A DNA stretch of 64,000 nt, taken from Eutreptiella sp. 'Long Island Sound 2002' (taxonomy: Eukaryota > Euglenozoa > Euglenophyceae > Eutreptiales > Eutreptiaceae). The stretch is taken from NCBI GenBank assembly GCA_964036045.1, contig OZ038389.1, positions 40,922,064-40,986,063 of the forward strand. The letters run 5' to 3'. Of this stretch, positions 20,112 to 31,594 are shown in pieces. Position numbers and translations under genes: made by a program. Numbering within the stretch: the first letter of the stretch is position 1; every line of letters begins with the position of its first letter. The notes beneath the pieces are model-generated. The model ran no database searches and was not told the origin of the DNA. It saw only the letters and a program-made list of their open reading frames with translations.

Positions 20112-22062
20112 GTATGATACCTTCTCACCTCTAGCCACATTTAGTTGGGCTACCTCCACCTTGATTGCAGGGAGTGTCCCTCGCTGCATCACCAGCAGAC
20201 TGAGTCGAGCACTCTTTTATTCCTACAGTAGCATTTTTGAGGGCTGAAGACTGGGGTGGAATCACCTGGAAGAGGGTTGTGAGATCAAACGCAGCAGCGA
20301 GCGCCATGTACCCCTCATTGGGGGTGTATTTGGTGCCATACCCTACCCTCACCGCTCTGCACGGACGAGAGCGCAGCATGCATGCCGCAGCACGCAAATT
20401 TTTTTAACGCCTTCCCCCCAACAGCCCCCCCCCCCCCCCTCCAACCTCCCCCCTTGACTGCCACCAAAAGGGACACCTGACCTTGGCAGCACGTGGCGCC
20501 ATTTGGTTGAAACGCAAAACCCCCAATGCCAGGAACTGGGACTCAATTCACCCAGAGGATAGTCAGCACGAATTCCCCCGCCCATACATCCCCCGTATGC
20601 CCCCCCACCCCCCATCACCGCCCCCCCCCCCCCATACCCGCCCCTACGTACCAGGGGCCAACAACCGAACCTTTCTCACTCGATGGAAACCCTACTGAAC
20701 CGTGGCCCCAAATTCGGAATGGTTTCCAGAAATTCAAAGTGCAATTTGGATCATTTTTCGATGCCATTTACATTTCTGTTCATTTTCGATTGTAATTCGG
20801 GATCCCAAGATTTTGCAAGAATTTCAAAAAAGGGGTCAGAGGGTTGTAGCCCTCACTCCCCCATTCCCAGATGCAGGGTCTGTTCGTTTCCAACATCACC
20901 AATTACCAATCCCCCTGAAAAGTTTATGCACAATGTTGATAGGGGGACCACCTGCCGGGAGGTGCGGCTTAGGGTGGGATCCCGGATTTTTATTTGTGAG
21001 TCCTATTCACTTTTCTTGGACCCTCCCCCCCACTTTTGGGGGGCTCTGTTGACCCCCCCCAAAAAAAGTAAAACCCCCCACCCCCTTCGTGCAATGGCCA
21101 TGCCCCTCCTAAGGAACCAAAAATTCGCTAAGCAACACTGAATTCGATGGCTGTTCCATGGCTGGGCTTGGGCACAGGGGCACTACACATACCCTTCCCA
21201 AGCTTAGCAAGGTGCTTCATCATTTGGCTAATGACAAAAAGATTTACAATCCATCCAGCTCAAAAAGCACCTCAAAAGCCCCCCAAAAAAAGCAAAAAAA
21301 TTGCCAAACTAGGTTCTTTATTGCTTAAAATTGCCTTCCCAACACACAACCTTTGCAACCATCAACTGCAAAAGTATTCCTGTCCCTTTCACTCAGGTAT
21401 TGGCCTTTGCAACAAGCCCAAATTGACCAAGCACTGCCTCGGATGAAAGGAAACAACAAAGCAAAACTGCACATTTGTAGCACAACTCAAAACTCCCACG
21501 TCACAAAACTACCGTCCCATAGGGTTGCGTGGTCCCATAAATGGCTTTTCCCCTCTATGGGAGACCAAAATACAAGAATATGCTTGCTTGTTAACCCACG
21601 AACGCGTGCAGCCACAGGGATACTACCCGGGGGAAGGCCAACATTTATGCTACGGGTTACCAAAAAAGTGGGTCTGATTTTTATGAGAAATGCACACCAA
21701 GAACCTCTTGTTTTGTTTGCAAGAGCTCTGTCTAGATTGGCCGAGAAAGCCCTTGCTTTTCCTTTCTCGCCATTTCTTGGGCTTTTAGACGAGCCTAGGC
21801 TCACCTTCTAGCGCAACGCTTTGTCTGAGCAGTGCCTCCGACGAATCGACCCAGGAGAGATAAACTGCGACTTTTGGTTGAAAAATGGACAATTATGTGT
21901 TACAACGTGGCCTTTCGCACCACCACAACCCACCAATAAGCACCGCACGAGGTTGAGCTTGCCCAAGTCTTGGGCAAAGACGAAGAAGGTGTAGCGGATG
22001 CCAAGTGTAACAACACAGACACTAACCACATGGACTAGGCAAATTGGAAGAATCTTGCCAAA
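20112..22062. other. No gene recognised; poly-C repeats
   Basis: Open stretches at 20235-20400 (reading YLVPYPTLTALHG) have no known motif. C15 and C14 tracts lie near 20430 and 20620. The sequence 20870-21080 has G/C homopolymer and GGGGG...CCCCC features like the repeats at 2.7 and 29.7 kb. 21100-22060 is unremarkable. Confidence 0.4.
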
Positions 22063-22389
22063 GTGGTGGCGTGCAATGTTGGTGGTGGGTTTGCACGTCA
22101 TGAGCCTATTGCCCGCCGTTTGGTTGCCCCTCATCACAATCGGTCGCTGACAGCTAAGGGGCACTGGCCACTTGCCTCAACGCAACACTGCAAAATCCAA
22201 AGAGATGCCTTTGAGGCCAACATTGATGGCCATTTCTCATGTAAGCTTGTGAGGAGTGCGGTTGAAGGGATGATTGACCACTACAACACTGGCCCGTATT
22301 CCGACTCCACTCTAATGACAGGCATGATGAAGTGTGTGAACAATTCCATGTTTTTCTTCTCAACCATTCCAAAGATTTTGTAAAATATC

Positions 22390-23115
22390 ACAAGGTGGTG
22401 GCAAAGCTCCCATATGCAATGACCCGTATCATTTCAGGACGACATTCAATGATTGGGTTTGGTGTTGGGTAGGGAGGAATGCAAGCCTTTTCGGCATGTG
22501 TGGATGTTTGTGAGTGATTGGGGGTTGGGACCACAATCCATGCAATCGGGAGGTGCTGTGGGCTCTCATCTTTGATCATCATCTTGACCATGAATGCACG
22601 TTCACTATGGTAGTGGTGCATGTTGATGTCCCGGATGTCCTCGTGGAACGAGGCATAATGCCCAAATCGGTGGAAACGTGAGGCCGTGTTGCTCCTAGAG
22701 GACCATACATTATCCCCGCAACACACATAGGCACCGGTTCCAACCCACAATTGCCGCGGCAATTGCTGACGGGAAGTACGCCAAGCAGAATATTTGTAGC
22801 CTTAGTCTGCACCCCGGTGTTGCAGGTTCGCATATTTATGATCATGGCTTCCATCTCATGTGCAAAGTGGCCCTTGATAGGAAAGAGAGGGAAAGACCCG
22901 TAGCAATGCAAGCCGCATTGCATGTGTGATGCAGTACAAGGAATATCATTGTTGCTTTGATAGGGAGTATGATTTCCATTCTCATAGGAATGCTTGACAA
23001 GAAGGTGGGTAAGTTTTGCATCAACAGTGATTACCCTTACCTTCCTGTTTTCAAGTGTTGCGATGAGTTGTTGTTGCAAGGCATACCTGGTTTCCTTAAT
23101 GACCTGGTTGTCCAA
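22390..23115 (-). pseudogene. Degenerate minus-strand coding region, family unknown
   Basis: Two minus-strand frames look protein-like and run on from each other: 23115 down to about 22690, with ALQQQLIATLENRKVRV and GHFAHEMEAMIINMRTCNTG, then another frame from about 22690 to 22390, with FGHYASFHEDIRDINMHHY. The switch needs a frameshift near 22690. A plus-strand frame at 22063-22383 overlaps only its flank. No family is recognised, and no zinc finger, RT or DDE motif is seen. Could be a remnant mobile-element gene. Confidence 0.35.
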
Positions 23116-24119
23116 CTAGATGGACAATTTGTAACAAAGGAGTAGTTACTGCACGAAAAAGGTGCCGAGGGTTTGTAAGTTGTGCAGGTTGCACTCCCTT
23201 CCATCCCATGCAAAGAGTTGTGGGACAAGACCCAATTACCCAGAGGAACAACACATGCGTGGTGTGGCTGAAGTGGCCTTTGGCATCGTAGATGCCGCAA
23301 GGGTGGAGGAGGTTGCGGATTGGTTCGCTCGTCGCCGTTTGCGGCATTTTTGTTTTTGTAAAGGCGGATGAGCATCTAAAAGGGCAGTGTGGGATGGTGA
23401 CCTTTGTGCGAAGGATGGAGCGGTTGCTGCGACAAGCGCACGGTGCCGTTGGGTATGCATGGGCAATGCACCATCGCACATCTCAAGCGATTGCTACCTC
23501 ATTTGGACTCAAGCTGCTCTGGCCTATAAGTTGAGCTCGCTTAGCCAGTGTACGACCATACCAATGCCATCCGTGCTTTCCTTCTTGGAGGCTGCAATTG
23601 TTGGAACCCACAGCGGATCACAACAAAGACGAAAAGGAAGACATTGTCTGTGTCCACCGCTTTAGTGGCGATGGAGGGTGATGAAGAGACCGGCATCCTC
23701 ATTTGTGAGGGTGCGTATTCTGCCACAGTTGGTCGGCACCAATCGTGCTCCCCCATTGCATTAGATTCCACACGGTTGCTAGTTGTGTCCTCCGGAAGTG
23801 CCTAGTTGTGTCGTTGCATACCCACAAACCTCCACAAAAACCCTACCAAGTCTGTCATTCATTCCCAAGGAAGAATACCCCCTCTCCCTTTTCAGTTTGG
23901 CCTCCAACCTACCCCTAGGGAACACATTTTCTGTGAATTTTTCGGCCGAGGCTCTCCTCTTCTGTCCAAGTCTTGTGCCCAATTGCTTTCTTTTTTAAGC
24001 ATCTTGATTTGTGATTGTGACCCTTCTCATATGTAGGACATACTATTCCTGGCAAGTGAATCTGAGATTGACATATCAACATACCTACTTAAAGGTGTAT
24101 TTCTGCTGGTACCAACACA
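23116..24119. other. No gene recognised
   Basis: Plus-strand frames at 23292-23534 and 23548-23805 are protein-like in composition (one reads ALVAMEGDEETGILICEGAY) but have no splice sites or convincing family match. Confidence 0.35.
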
Positions 24120-24640
24120 CAGCACGCATTGATGAATTGATGAATGGATGGCTGACTGAATGAGTGTGTGAGCGAACGAATGAGAGCGAACTGAGTGAAC
24201 CAGTGAATGGAACGCCTGAATCTCTGAATATTGGAGTAATGGATGAATAAATGGAAGGAAGGAATGTGAGTGAACAAATGAATGGAATGCTTGAACGGGT
24301 GAATTTTAGAGTAAACGGAGGACTGGATGGAATGAAGGAATGATGTAATGGACTGATGAATGAATGTGTCAAAGAGCTAATGGAATCAATGCATGGATGC
24401 TGAAGCTGAATGATTGAATGAATGTATGAATTGCTGAATGATTGAGTTTCTGAGTGAATTGATGAATGTCATTCGTTCATTCCTTCATTCAAGTGGAATC
24501 ACTGAAGCACTCATGGATTCCATTCCTTCATTCATTTGGTCCTTCAGTGATGCATGCTTTAATTTATTCAATCTGCCCATTCATGCATTCATTCAGTCAC
24601 GTGTTACTCTGCTCATTGATGGAATGAATGATCAAACCCA
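24120..24640. repeat. Inverted GAATG/CATTC microsatellite
   Basis: From 24120 to about 24465 the plus strand is a degenerate run of GAATGAATG-like words. At about 24467 it flips to CATTCATTC-like words, which continue to 24640. The two arms are reverse complements in kind, so the locus can form a long imperfect hairpin. Open frames on the minus strand (Ser/Phe/His-rich) are by-products. Confidence 0.75.
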
Positions 24641-25640
24641 GTTGCTGACTTCGGCACATCGTTATGCTGGACGGAATTCGCAAATGGAGTGGTTTGGCTG
24701 CATTGCAGAGGTCCTCAAATTGGGCACTATTCCACATCCATTAGCCTGACCCATGGGGCAGTGTCAGGCAACTCGGGAGAGAAGGCTGAACGCAGGGGCA
24801 CAAAGAAAATTGTAAGGGAGAGAGGCCAGAGGGGACCACAGCCCACAGACGGAAGTTTCATGCAGCAGGTTCTCTTCTGTCCTGGCAGACCCTGTCCATG
24901 CCTTTTCCTGCAGGGCTACGACAACGACAAAACCCCGTTATACGGCCTCAACAATGCGATTGTGGGACGTATGCCCTATCCTTGCATGATTTGTTTGGTG
25001 CCCTGTGGAGCACTACGTGAGGTTTACTAGTTGTGAAAAGGGGTGGCACCAGCGCTTTACTGCATTAGTCTCCTTCACAGGTGCAGGGACAAACAAATGC
25101 AAAGGTACAAGTTCAGACACAAGCACAGACTTTGGTGGTCGAAATTCTGCATTGATGTGGCTGAACGTACCACCTCATTCCAGGCTAGGCCCTTGTGTCC
25201 ATCCATCACATGTTGGGCACATGATATTGCTCCTGAAAAAGAAACGGCATGTGAAGATGCAAAAGGACGGGGCTTGCACGGGGCTTGCACGAAAACAATC
25301 AAGACTGTGTGGTGTGTAAGCTGATTCATGGGGTTGATGCTGTACAAACAGTAACCCCACCCCTTTCTGCCCCTTGAGACATCCCCAGTACAGCTGGCAG
25401 TTCCACATTTTTTTGGCCATGGCTAGTGATGTTAAACAGAGAAGCAGGCCATGGAGTGGCATTCGACAGAATTTACCAATCCATGCAACATTCTATCTCG
25501 ACTTGTCATTTTTCAACCCGCGACCTCTATGGCTCAATTCATCTCATACGCATGGGAATTCACCCCTAGCAGGTCAATACACAGCCGCGACTGCACGATC
25601 TGGCTTTGACACTGCAGGCAGGCCTGAATTAGATTTTGTT
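24641..25640 (+). other. Possible exons of unknown gene
   Basis: After the acceptor-like TTTTCCTGCAG (ending near 24913) the frame reads GYDNDKTPLYGLNNAIVGRM. After TCCTTCACAG (ending near 25080) a frame reads KCKGTSSDTSTDFGGRNSA to a possible donor GTACCA. Both look like short exons but match no family I can name. Confidence 0.25.
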
Positions 25641-25648
25641 TTTCGCAA

Positions 25649-25674
25649 CCCCCCCCCCCCCGACCCCCCCCCCC
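25649..25674. repeat. C12/C10 tracts
   Basis: Two long C homopolymers separated by GA, in the style of the dispersed poly-C repeats. Confidence 0.7.
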
Positions 25675-25789
25675 AATACCCTCTTCAAGCTAGACAATCA
25701 GGAAGCGCTGCAATGACATTTCGTCACAATTCCAGAGTATTGTTAATGGCCTCTCCTCCAGTAGTCTTGATGAAGGCAACGGAATTTCC

Positions 25790-26360
25790 AAAACTGATTT
25801 TTTGATAATGTGACTATTCATGATGATTAAATGTGCCAGGTAAAGCATGTTTTCGGCCCTCTACATCTGTTTTTCATCACATTTGACTATTTGGTGGGGG
25901 TGTTACAAGGGATTAATGCAAACTGCTTGGGCAATTTTCCAACCTATATAGCTCAAAATGTAAATTTTCAAAATGGATTGCGTTGATATTCTGACCACTC
26001 ATAGTGATCAAGCATGCTACATAAAGAATGTTTCATGTGTTTTGCAAATCTTTTCAGCGTGAGGACTAGTGCACAACTCACTGAAGCAGTTTCTCATCCT
26101 CTACAACTCAAAAAAATAGACATTTCCCAAAGCACATTGTTTTGATATTTTGACCCCTCACAATGCTCGGACATGCTGTGGAAAGCATGTTTCAGGCCTC
26201 CTACATGTGTTTTCATGGCATTTCAGTGTGCGGATTAGTACGCAACCTGCTCAAGTAGCTTCTCCCGGTACAGCTCAAAAATGGAAATTTTCAAAGGCGC
26301 CTTTTTTGATATTGTGGCCACTCTTGGTTTATTAAACGCAGTGTGGCAAGCTGTAGGTGC
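25790..26360. repeat. Degenerate tandem repeat, about 160-180-bp period
   Basis: The word GATATTTTGACCCCTCA and its variants recur near 25805, 25986, 26144 and 26308. Each is followed by an AAGCATGTTTC-like motif, a CTACATGTGTTTT-like motif and a CTCAAAAATGGAAATTTTCAAA-like motif. Three to four diverged copies. The period is close to a nucleosome repeat, as in many satellites. No coding content. Confidence 0.65.
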
Positions 26361-27162
26361 CCCATGGACTGTCACACTTGCAGAAGAACATTAATCATGC
26401 CTATTTACAAGGATGGGCAGTGCAATCAAATGACCCCATGAATGTTGTATGGCTTGCATGAGCCATGCCGTGCAATGCATGTACTGTGAGCCAAGAATCC
26501 CCAGGTGGACATGCTGACGTGTCTGTTCAGCACAATACCAGCAGCACTGACGTTTCTGCTATTGTGGCTGACACTTGACAAGCAGTGGCGATCAGCAGGG
26601 CATAACCGTATCACGCCTGGAGCGTGGGGCATTGCTATCAAGCCTCGTGCACTGGCCAAACAAACGTTGAGCCTTACTGTGGATGCACTGTGTCCATGAG
26701 TGATTCAGAATATTTACAGAGTCCGCGATGGCACCTGATGCAATTTTAGACCCTAACAGGGGCGTTGGATGAAGGGCCCTGGTGGAGTGGCTCGAGGGGG
26801 GGGCGGTCAGGTGGTTGTAGAAGGATTGGCAGGTGAGGTTGTGGTTGTGGGAGGAGGAATGCACTTCCCCACTAGCTTGGTTCCAATATTCCTCCCAATA
26901 GCCTACTGAACCCCCCGCCCCTGGCCAAATTATTTCCCTTCATCACCCCCCCCCCCCCAGGGTGTTGCTTTAATTTTCATTTCGGCAGCGGGGGGGGACC
27001 CATCTCCCCTGGACCCCTCCCCCCCCTCCCCCCTCGCTCTAAATCACGTAAGAATCAGGGTTCTGGGGACCTTTTTTCGTTTGGGCCAATTTTTTTCTCC
27101 CGCGCTTTTGGCGCAGGGTTCTTTGGTCATTCCACTCGTATCATTTCTTCCCTCTGTTGCAG
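26361..27162. other. No gene recognised
   Basis: Unremarkable sequence to 26900, then C- and G-rich tracts (C14 near 26947, plus C6-C7 runs near 27018-27030). Confidence 0.4.
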
Positions 27163-27394
27163 ATTTCATGTCGCAGCGTCCCATCAGTACGTTCCTTGGC
27201 ACCCCGGTCCCCCGGTAAGAGGCATACAATGCTGCACAAGGATGTTCCGCACTTTTTCTGAACACTCCAATGGCAACTCTGGGCGAGTTGGTAACACAAG
27301 CCGCCATAACGGCGCGACAAGACCGCGAGATGCGCTGCCTGCCGCATGAGTTCTTGCTCATGCGGCCCATCGTGTGCGCACCCTGGGCAGCATA
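27163..27394 (+). pseudogene. Coding fragment of unknown family with one internal stop
   Basis: After CTCTGTTGCAG one frame reads FMSQRPISTFLGTPVPR, then TAA (or a donor, CCGGTAAGA), then an open stretch with ATLGELVTQAAITARQ and LPHEFLLMRPIVCAPWAA before a stop at 27392. The composition looks coding. A donor at 27215 could instead make the first part an exon. No family recognised. Confidence 0.3.
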
Positions 27395-28320
27395 GCTGCC
27401 ATGAACACGCGCTCCTCCGCGTTTCCTGTTTGTGTTGCATGGAGGTGTTTAGGTGAGGGCACAATGTATGGACCCAAAAAGATGAGTTGCATTGCCCGTC
27501 TTCAGACATTACCACAAATGAAAATGCTGAATGGTTCTGTGTGGTACAGTTTTGCAGTTCCTTGCGGATATGCTGCATTTCGGCGGGGGGCTCCCCCCTG
27601 AACCTCCCCCCCTCCCCTAGACCCCCTCTTCCCCCTCCCCCCTCCACTCAAGCAACGCCCTGCCCCGCCCCCAAAAAATAATGCACCCCCTTTGGTAGTG
27701 ATTTCAACCAAATAACCCCACCCCCCATACACTGGTAAGATGACAAACTCTGATTGAACAGATTGCGTACTCCAGATCCATTCGTATCATTCCACGCAAA
27801 AGCATTGAACGGTCCTGCAGCACCGCAAAGCCTTCTCCAAGGTCAAGAAGGTCATGCTCTGGTGTTGTGTCATCAGAAGAGGGCACACAACAAGCATCAT
27901 CATCATCATCATTGTGCAACATGGTAGATCAATATTCATGATATGTCTGTAGATCACAAGCACAGTTACGCCCAATAATTCTCCCCCCTCGGCAATTCCT
28001 TCCTCTAGCCAGCCAGCCCAACCCTTCCTTCCCCTGGGGGAATTAATACGTGGGAGTTTACTGCTACTGCTGCACTGTTGCTTTGCTCATGCTGCTGTTG
28101 TTGGGCGTATTGACTACCGATACCCAGCATTTGCCATCTGGTCTGCACGCAAACGGGACATGTCAAACCTGACCCAAATGTACAAAGTCGTGTACAGGGA
28201 CAAGTTCTATTGCGGTGCGCAGTGTACACATCGCCAGGTATGTAGGGCAAAACCAGCTGTATAGGGTGGAAAACTGCTCAAGCACTTTGTGTATGCATCC
28301 CCTTGGGACCCCCCTCCCTC
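27395..28320. other. No gene recognised
   Basis: Includes a G/C-rich patch (27585-27730) and a CATCAT microsatellite at about 27895-27911. Minus-strand Asp-rich and plus-strand Pro-rich short frames follow from these repeats. Confidence 0.4.
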
Positions 28321-28339
28321 AAAGCACCAAATATTCAAA

Positions 28340-28438
28340 TGGAATGAAAGACACATGCAAAGGGCCTGTGTCTTTTGATGATACTGGGCTTGCAGTCATT
28401 TTCCCCAACACACCTGTCGAGGGCCAGATTGCAATTTG
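28340..28438 (+). CDS. Possible exon upstream of the Cys-rich exon
   Basis: One frame reads GMKDTCKGPVSFDDTGLAV, then TPVEGQIAIWRL up to a donor-like TTG|GTCTTT. The composition is coding-like and it lies about 150 bp upstream of the better-supported exon at 28595 on the same strand. The borders are uncertain and the family is unknown. Confidence 0.3.
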
Positions 28439-28594
28439 GAGATTGGTCTTTAGCCCATTCTTCTTGCTCAGCCGTCCTCCATGTACTCCTTTCAGCTATC
28501 ATTTGCCCCCACTCTCATGCTCATCACGGTCACCTTGCTTCTGTGCTGTTTGTGCACCCAATCCTCTCTGACAGCGTGGACGCCAACATCTCAG

Positions 28595-28747
28595 TGGTAC
28601 TTCTGTGCTCATGAGGGGGAAAGGTGCAGATGCAGTGGAGATTCTGTGTTTGGCTGGAATGGATACACCTACATGCCAAATAGCAGCGCAGCCAAAAATG
28701 TATCACGATTCCCACCAGATGGCAGTATTCCTCGTCAGTTCACACAG
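28595..28747 (+). CDS. Exon with Cys-rich CAxEGxxCxCxG module
   Basis: The 153-nt, 51-codon exon has phase 0 at both ends, with acceptor CAACATCTCAG and donor CACACAG|GTGTTT, both near consensus. It opens WYFCAHEGERCRCSGDSVFG and continues to IPRQFTQ. A W-x-x-CA-x-EG-x-x-C-x-C-x-G pattern is common in extracellular or cell-surface proteins of algae and oomycetes; that is recall, not a search. It is presumably one exon of a secreted modular protein. Neighbouring exons are not securely identified. Confidence 0.5.
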
Positions 28748-29258
28748 GTGTTTACTATTTCATCCCACCATATTGCATGTCAACCTAGGCCTAGACCCCT
28801 AAGCCTGGGTATAGTTGACTACCTGTGCATCAGCCCCAAAGTCTGCATGCGAAAGCGCACATGCAAAGCCCCTATGAAAGCCACAAATGCAGAAACAACG
28901 ACCTGAGAGTCCAAGGGGTCCGAGGAGCAGTGGTATTTTCAATTGAGGAGGTGGTGAATAGAGCCCAAGAGAAGTGATAAGTCCGGCCCAGACATAAGGT
29001 TATAGCGTGCGGAGTAATGAGGTGTAAGCGTACGCAACTATGCAGAGGTCAGAGTGGCGAGCGTGCGCAACTGTGCGCAATCTTGTCATTTTTGGCTGGA
29101 AAGCTCCTTAAACAAGGAAGTAAGTACTGGTTGCGTCTGATGTTGGTGTTTATTAGTACAAGTGGGATTCAAGTTCTGGGAAGTGTTATAGTGTGAAACT
29201 ACTGGGAATTTCTGATTATGTTGACTCAGTGGACACCTGCTTCACTGAAATTTTGTAG
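28748..29258. other. No gene recognised
   Basis: Nothing recognisable. It ends in an acceptor-like ATTTTGTAG before the coding fragment at 29259. Confidence 0.4.
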
Positions 29259-29444
29259 CACGTACAGCACGCTTTGAAGGAGTTCTTCCCAGAGGACGAT
29301 GTCATCACTAGGGCGACCTTATTTGACAGGCAATCTTGGCCAAAAGACTGCCAGGATCTGGCTACCGATAATCGTCTCAAGTGCCTAGCACAGTTGCAGA
29401 GGATTGTTGCCATATTTCTTGAGTTCTTGAGAAAGACTTCGTGA
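29259..29444 (+). CDS. 3' coding fragment of unknown family (FDRQSWP motif)
   Basis: A 61-codon open stretch without Met follows ATTTTGTAG and ends in TGA at 29442-29444. It reads ALKEFFPEDDVITRATLFDR, then QSWPKDC, then LQRIVAIFLEFLRKTS. The acidic patch followed by FDR-x-x-WP and a hydrophobic helix looks like genuine protein sequence. I have a faint recollection of similar FDRRxWP segments in multicopy dinoflagellate proteins but cannot confirm it. It lies 1.3 kb upstream of the RT relic on the same strand and may belong to the same kind of mobile gene. Confidence 0.4.
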   Translation, partial: HVQHALKEFFPEDDVITRATLFDRQSWPKDCQDLATDNRLKCLAQLQRIVAIFLEFLRKTS

Positions 29445-29569
29445 AGGCAGTCTGTGCCGTGGCTGCCAATATGCCATTGTTGGTATCCAAGTCTGGAAGT
29501 GTGTAGGCCGAAGATTGTACACATTGTTGTGGCAGTGCAAGTCAACAAGGCGACCTGAACGTTGCTCCG

Positions 29570-29870
29570 GGCGGGGGGGGGGGGGGGGATGCCTGCCGAA
29601 GGGGCGGGGGGTTGGAGAAATGGGCTTCTATGCCCACTTCCCCTCCGGGCCCTTTGTTTTGTGTAACAACGGATGTTGGTGCGCAAGGCACCGGGACACA
29701 AATTTTGGCCCGAAAAAGTTTTTCCCACCAAAAAATTTCCCCCACATATGTGTAGTCAAAATGATCAGTGCGACATGGGGATCATTTTGAGCCATATATG
29801 GTGGGGTGGAACCCCCCCCCCCCCCCCGGAGGCATGGCAGTAAGCCCCCCCCCCCCCCCCCCACGGCGAA
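29570..29870. repeat. Poly-G/poly-C dispersed repeat
   Basis: A G16 tract near 29574, then C17 near 29811 and C18 near 29846, with ATCATTTTGAGCCATATATG between them. Related to 5238-5345. The G and C tracts can pair as an inverted repeat. Confidence 0.65.
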
Positions 29871-29959
29871 CAAGGAGTGGGGGTCGGTGGGAAATTTGCC
29901 TCCGTGCCCCTCCCACCCCCTGGAGCGATTTTCTTCTTGCCCAACCTTGGGGAAAGCCA

Positions 29960-30250
29960 CATTTTGCAGTTGTAAAGGGTGCCACTATTCTTTGTACGGT
30001 TGCACAATCCCAAAGTTCTACAGAGCGATTGAACAATCTCTTGAAATTGGCTTTTGGTGATTGTCACTGGTGTTTGACGGATCATATTTCGTCTAATGAA
30101 GTTCTAGTTTGCACAATGGGACTCAAGTTGCCGGATAACAAGAATTTAATTCCTAGAACACCAGTACTTTGGTCTATTGCTGTTGGGCGAAGGGCCATGT
30201 GCCCTTCAGGATGCTGTTGGAAGGGCGGGCGGGGTTCATCTGCTCATTGA
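29960..30250 (+). pseudogene. Coding-like fragment, family unknown
   Basis: An open plus-strand frame reads SSTERLNNLLKLAFGDCHWC, then GLKLPDNKNLIPRTPVLW, and stops at 30248-30250. Its upstream part runs into poly-C. Composition is coding-like, with no family match. Confidence 0.3.
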
Positions 30251-30579
30251 ACCCCCTTGGGGGTCTCGCCAGCCGCCCTTTTTTGTGTTCCCGTTTACCC
30301 AACTGAAAATTCTGGGCACAAGCCATAGGGCATTGGATTTTACAATCGACATTTAATGGGGTCCGTTGCTTTTTGTGTTGAAAAATCCATCAACATGGTT
30401 TCTCCCAGAAATAAAGTCTATGCAAATAACTTCAGTTTTGCCAGAGCCAGGGGGAAGGAGTGGGGGGGGTGTATTATGACAGCCGAAGGGATCCGAACGC
30501 GTTGTATGCGCATATGTGTCAAACCTGTTCTACCTTCCCTCTCAGTTGGATGACAAAGGAAGTTTGTTGTTCTGCTTGG

Positions 30580-31594
30580 CAAGTGGCTTCCTCGAGGGGA
30601 GGGGGGGGATTACAAGATATGGGTGCGTGGATGAAGAAGTTGGGGCGGCGGGGAGTGACGTGTATCGGGCAGGCGGACTACAAAGAGCGGTTTGGTGTCA
30701 TTCCCCTGACTGTCGTTGTCTGGCACATGCGAGAAGTGGCGAAATGGGTGGTTACCCGCTGGCGCTGGAGGGCTACTATGTTGGTGTTGAGTGTGCATAA
30801 AACTAATCGTAGGTTGGACAGGGCAGGGCAGGGGGGGGAGTGAGGGAAAGAAGGGCGTTTTTTCTGTGATTTCTATGGCTGCGTTGACAAGTATCGTTGA
30901 ATTCAATTTAACGCAGGATAATGTTGTGGTGGCTGCCGGTGACTTGTGGAGACGGGCGGGTGCCATCCCCATGGGGGGTTCGTTCAGTGCCCAGAGCGAC
31001 GATCTGCATTCTGTTTGAAAAGTGTAAGGTCCGGTAGTTTTCAATGACACAGGAGGTATGGTGCCGTGGTGTGCAGGCGAAACGAACATTGCTCATCAGC
31101 ATTCCCGGGATAATTTAGTTGTAGCGGCCAAGGGGCCGGACGTGCGGTATGCTATGTGGCCCGTTTGTGAGGCGCTGGAGAAGGTATGGAAGCTCAGAGT
31201 TGTGTGCCCCTGTCGCTCTGCTGACTCCGAAAGTGTTTGTACCGGTGCCTGTATGACACGGTCCCTGACAGCCATGGGTGTCACCGTTTGTGGCCAATCG
31301 GGGCGGCGCCATGTCTGTGGGGGCTTGGATGCAAGTGGCTGTTTTGTCTCATTGCCCTGTCAATGTCGTGCACTTGTCATGGTGTGTGTGGTCGTGTTAG
31401 CCCGGACGCTGTGGGATCCGCAGTGCACCGTTGCCCGGGTATCCTTCATTTCGCAGCGCCTGCCTCAGGACGTTTCCTTTTCCATCAATGACCTTTGGGG
31501 TTGGCTACGAAGACACGCTATGTGGAGGCGGGGGATGTTCGCCTCGTGGCATGTGCCGCATGCAGGGGACTGTAGTGAATGGTGTGGGGACTAG
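30580..31594 (+). pseudogene. Reverse transcriptase relic with IPMGG and RDN motifs
   Basis: Frame 1 (to 30843) reads MKKLGRRGVTCIGQADYKER and WRWRATMLVLSVHKTNRRLD. Frame 2 takes over at the G8 tract near 30830. It carries TQDNVVVAAGDLWRRAGAIP, then MGGSFSAQSDDLHSV (IPMGGSFSAQ at 30965-30994), the RT motif just before the active site. TGA at 31016 (probably a former Trp) and TAA at 31022 interrupt it. In the same frame, SRDN at 31103-31114 occupies the place of the YxDD active site, with Asn as the last residue and Ser where Tyr or Phe is expected. Then come VCEALEKVWKLRVVCPC and a thumb-like region to TAG at 31592. By recall, this layout matches a multicopy RT family of dinoflagellates and related algae. 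It is inactive here. Confidence 0.7.

Noticed and set aside
23548-23805. ADP-ribosylglycohydrolase-like segment (MEGDEETGILICEGAY)
   Set aside because: Only a short GD-x-x-T...GA-like likeness, with none of the other conserved segments or splice borders.
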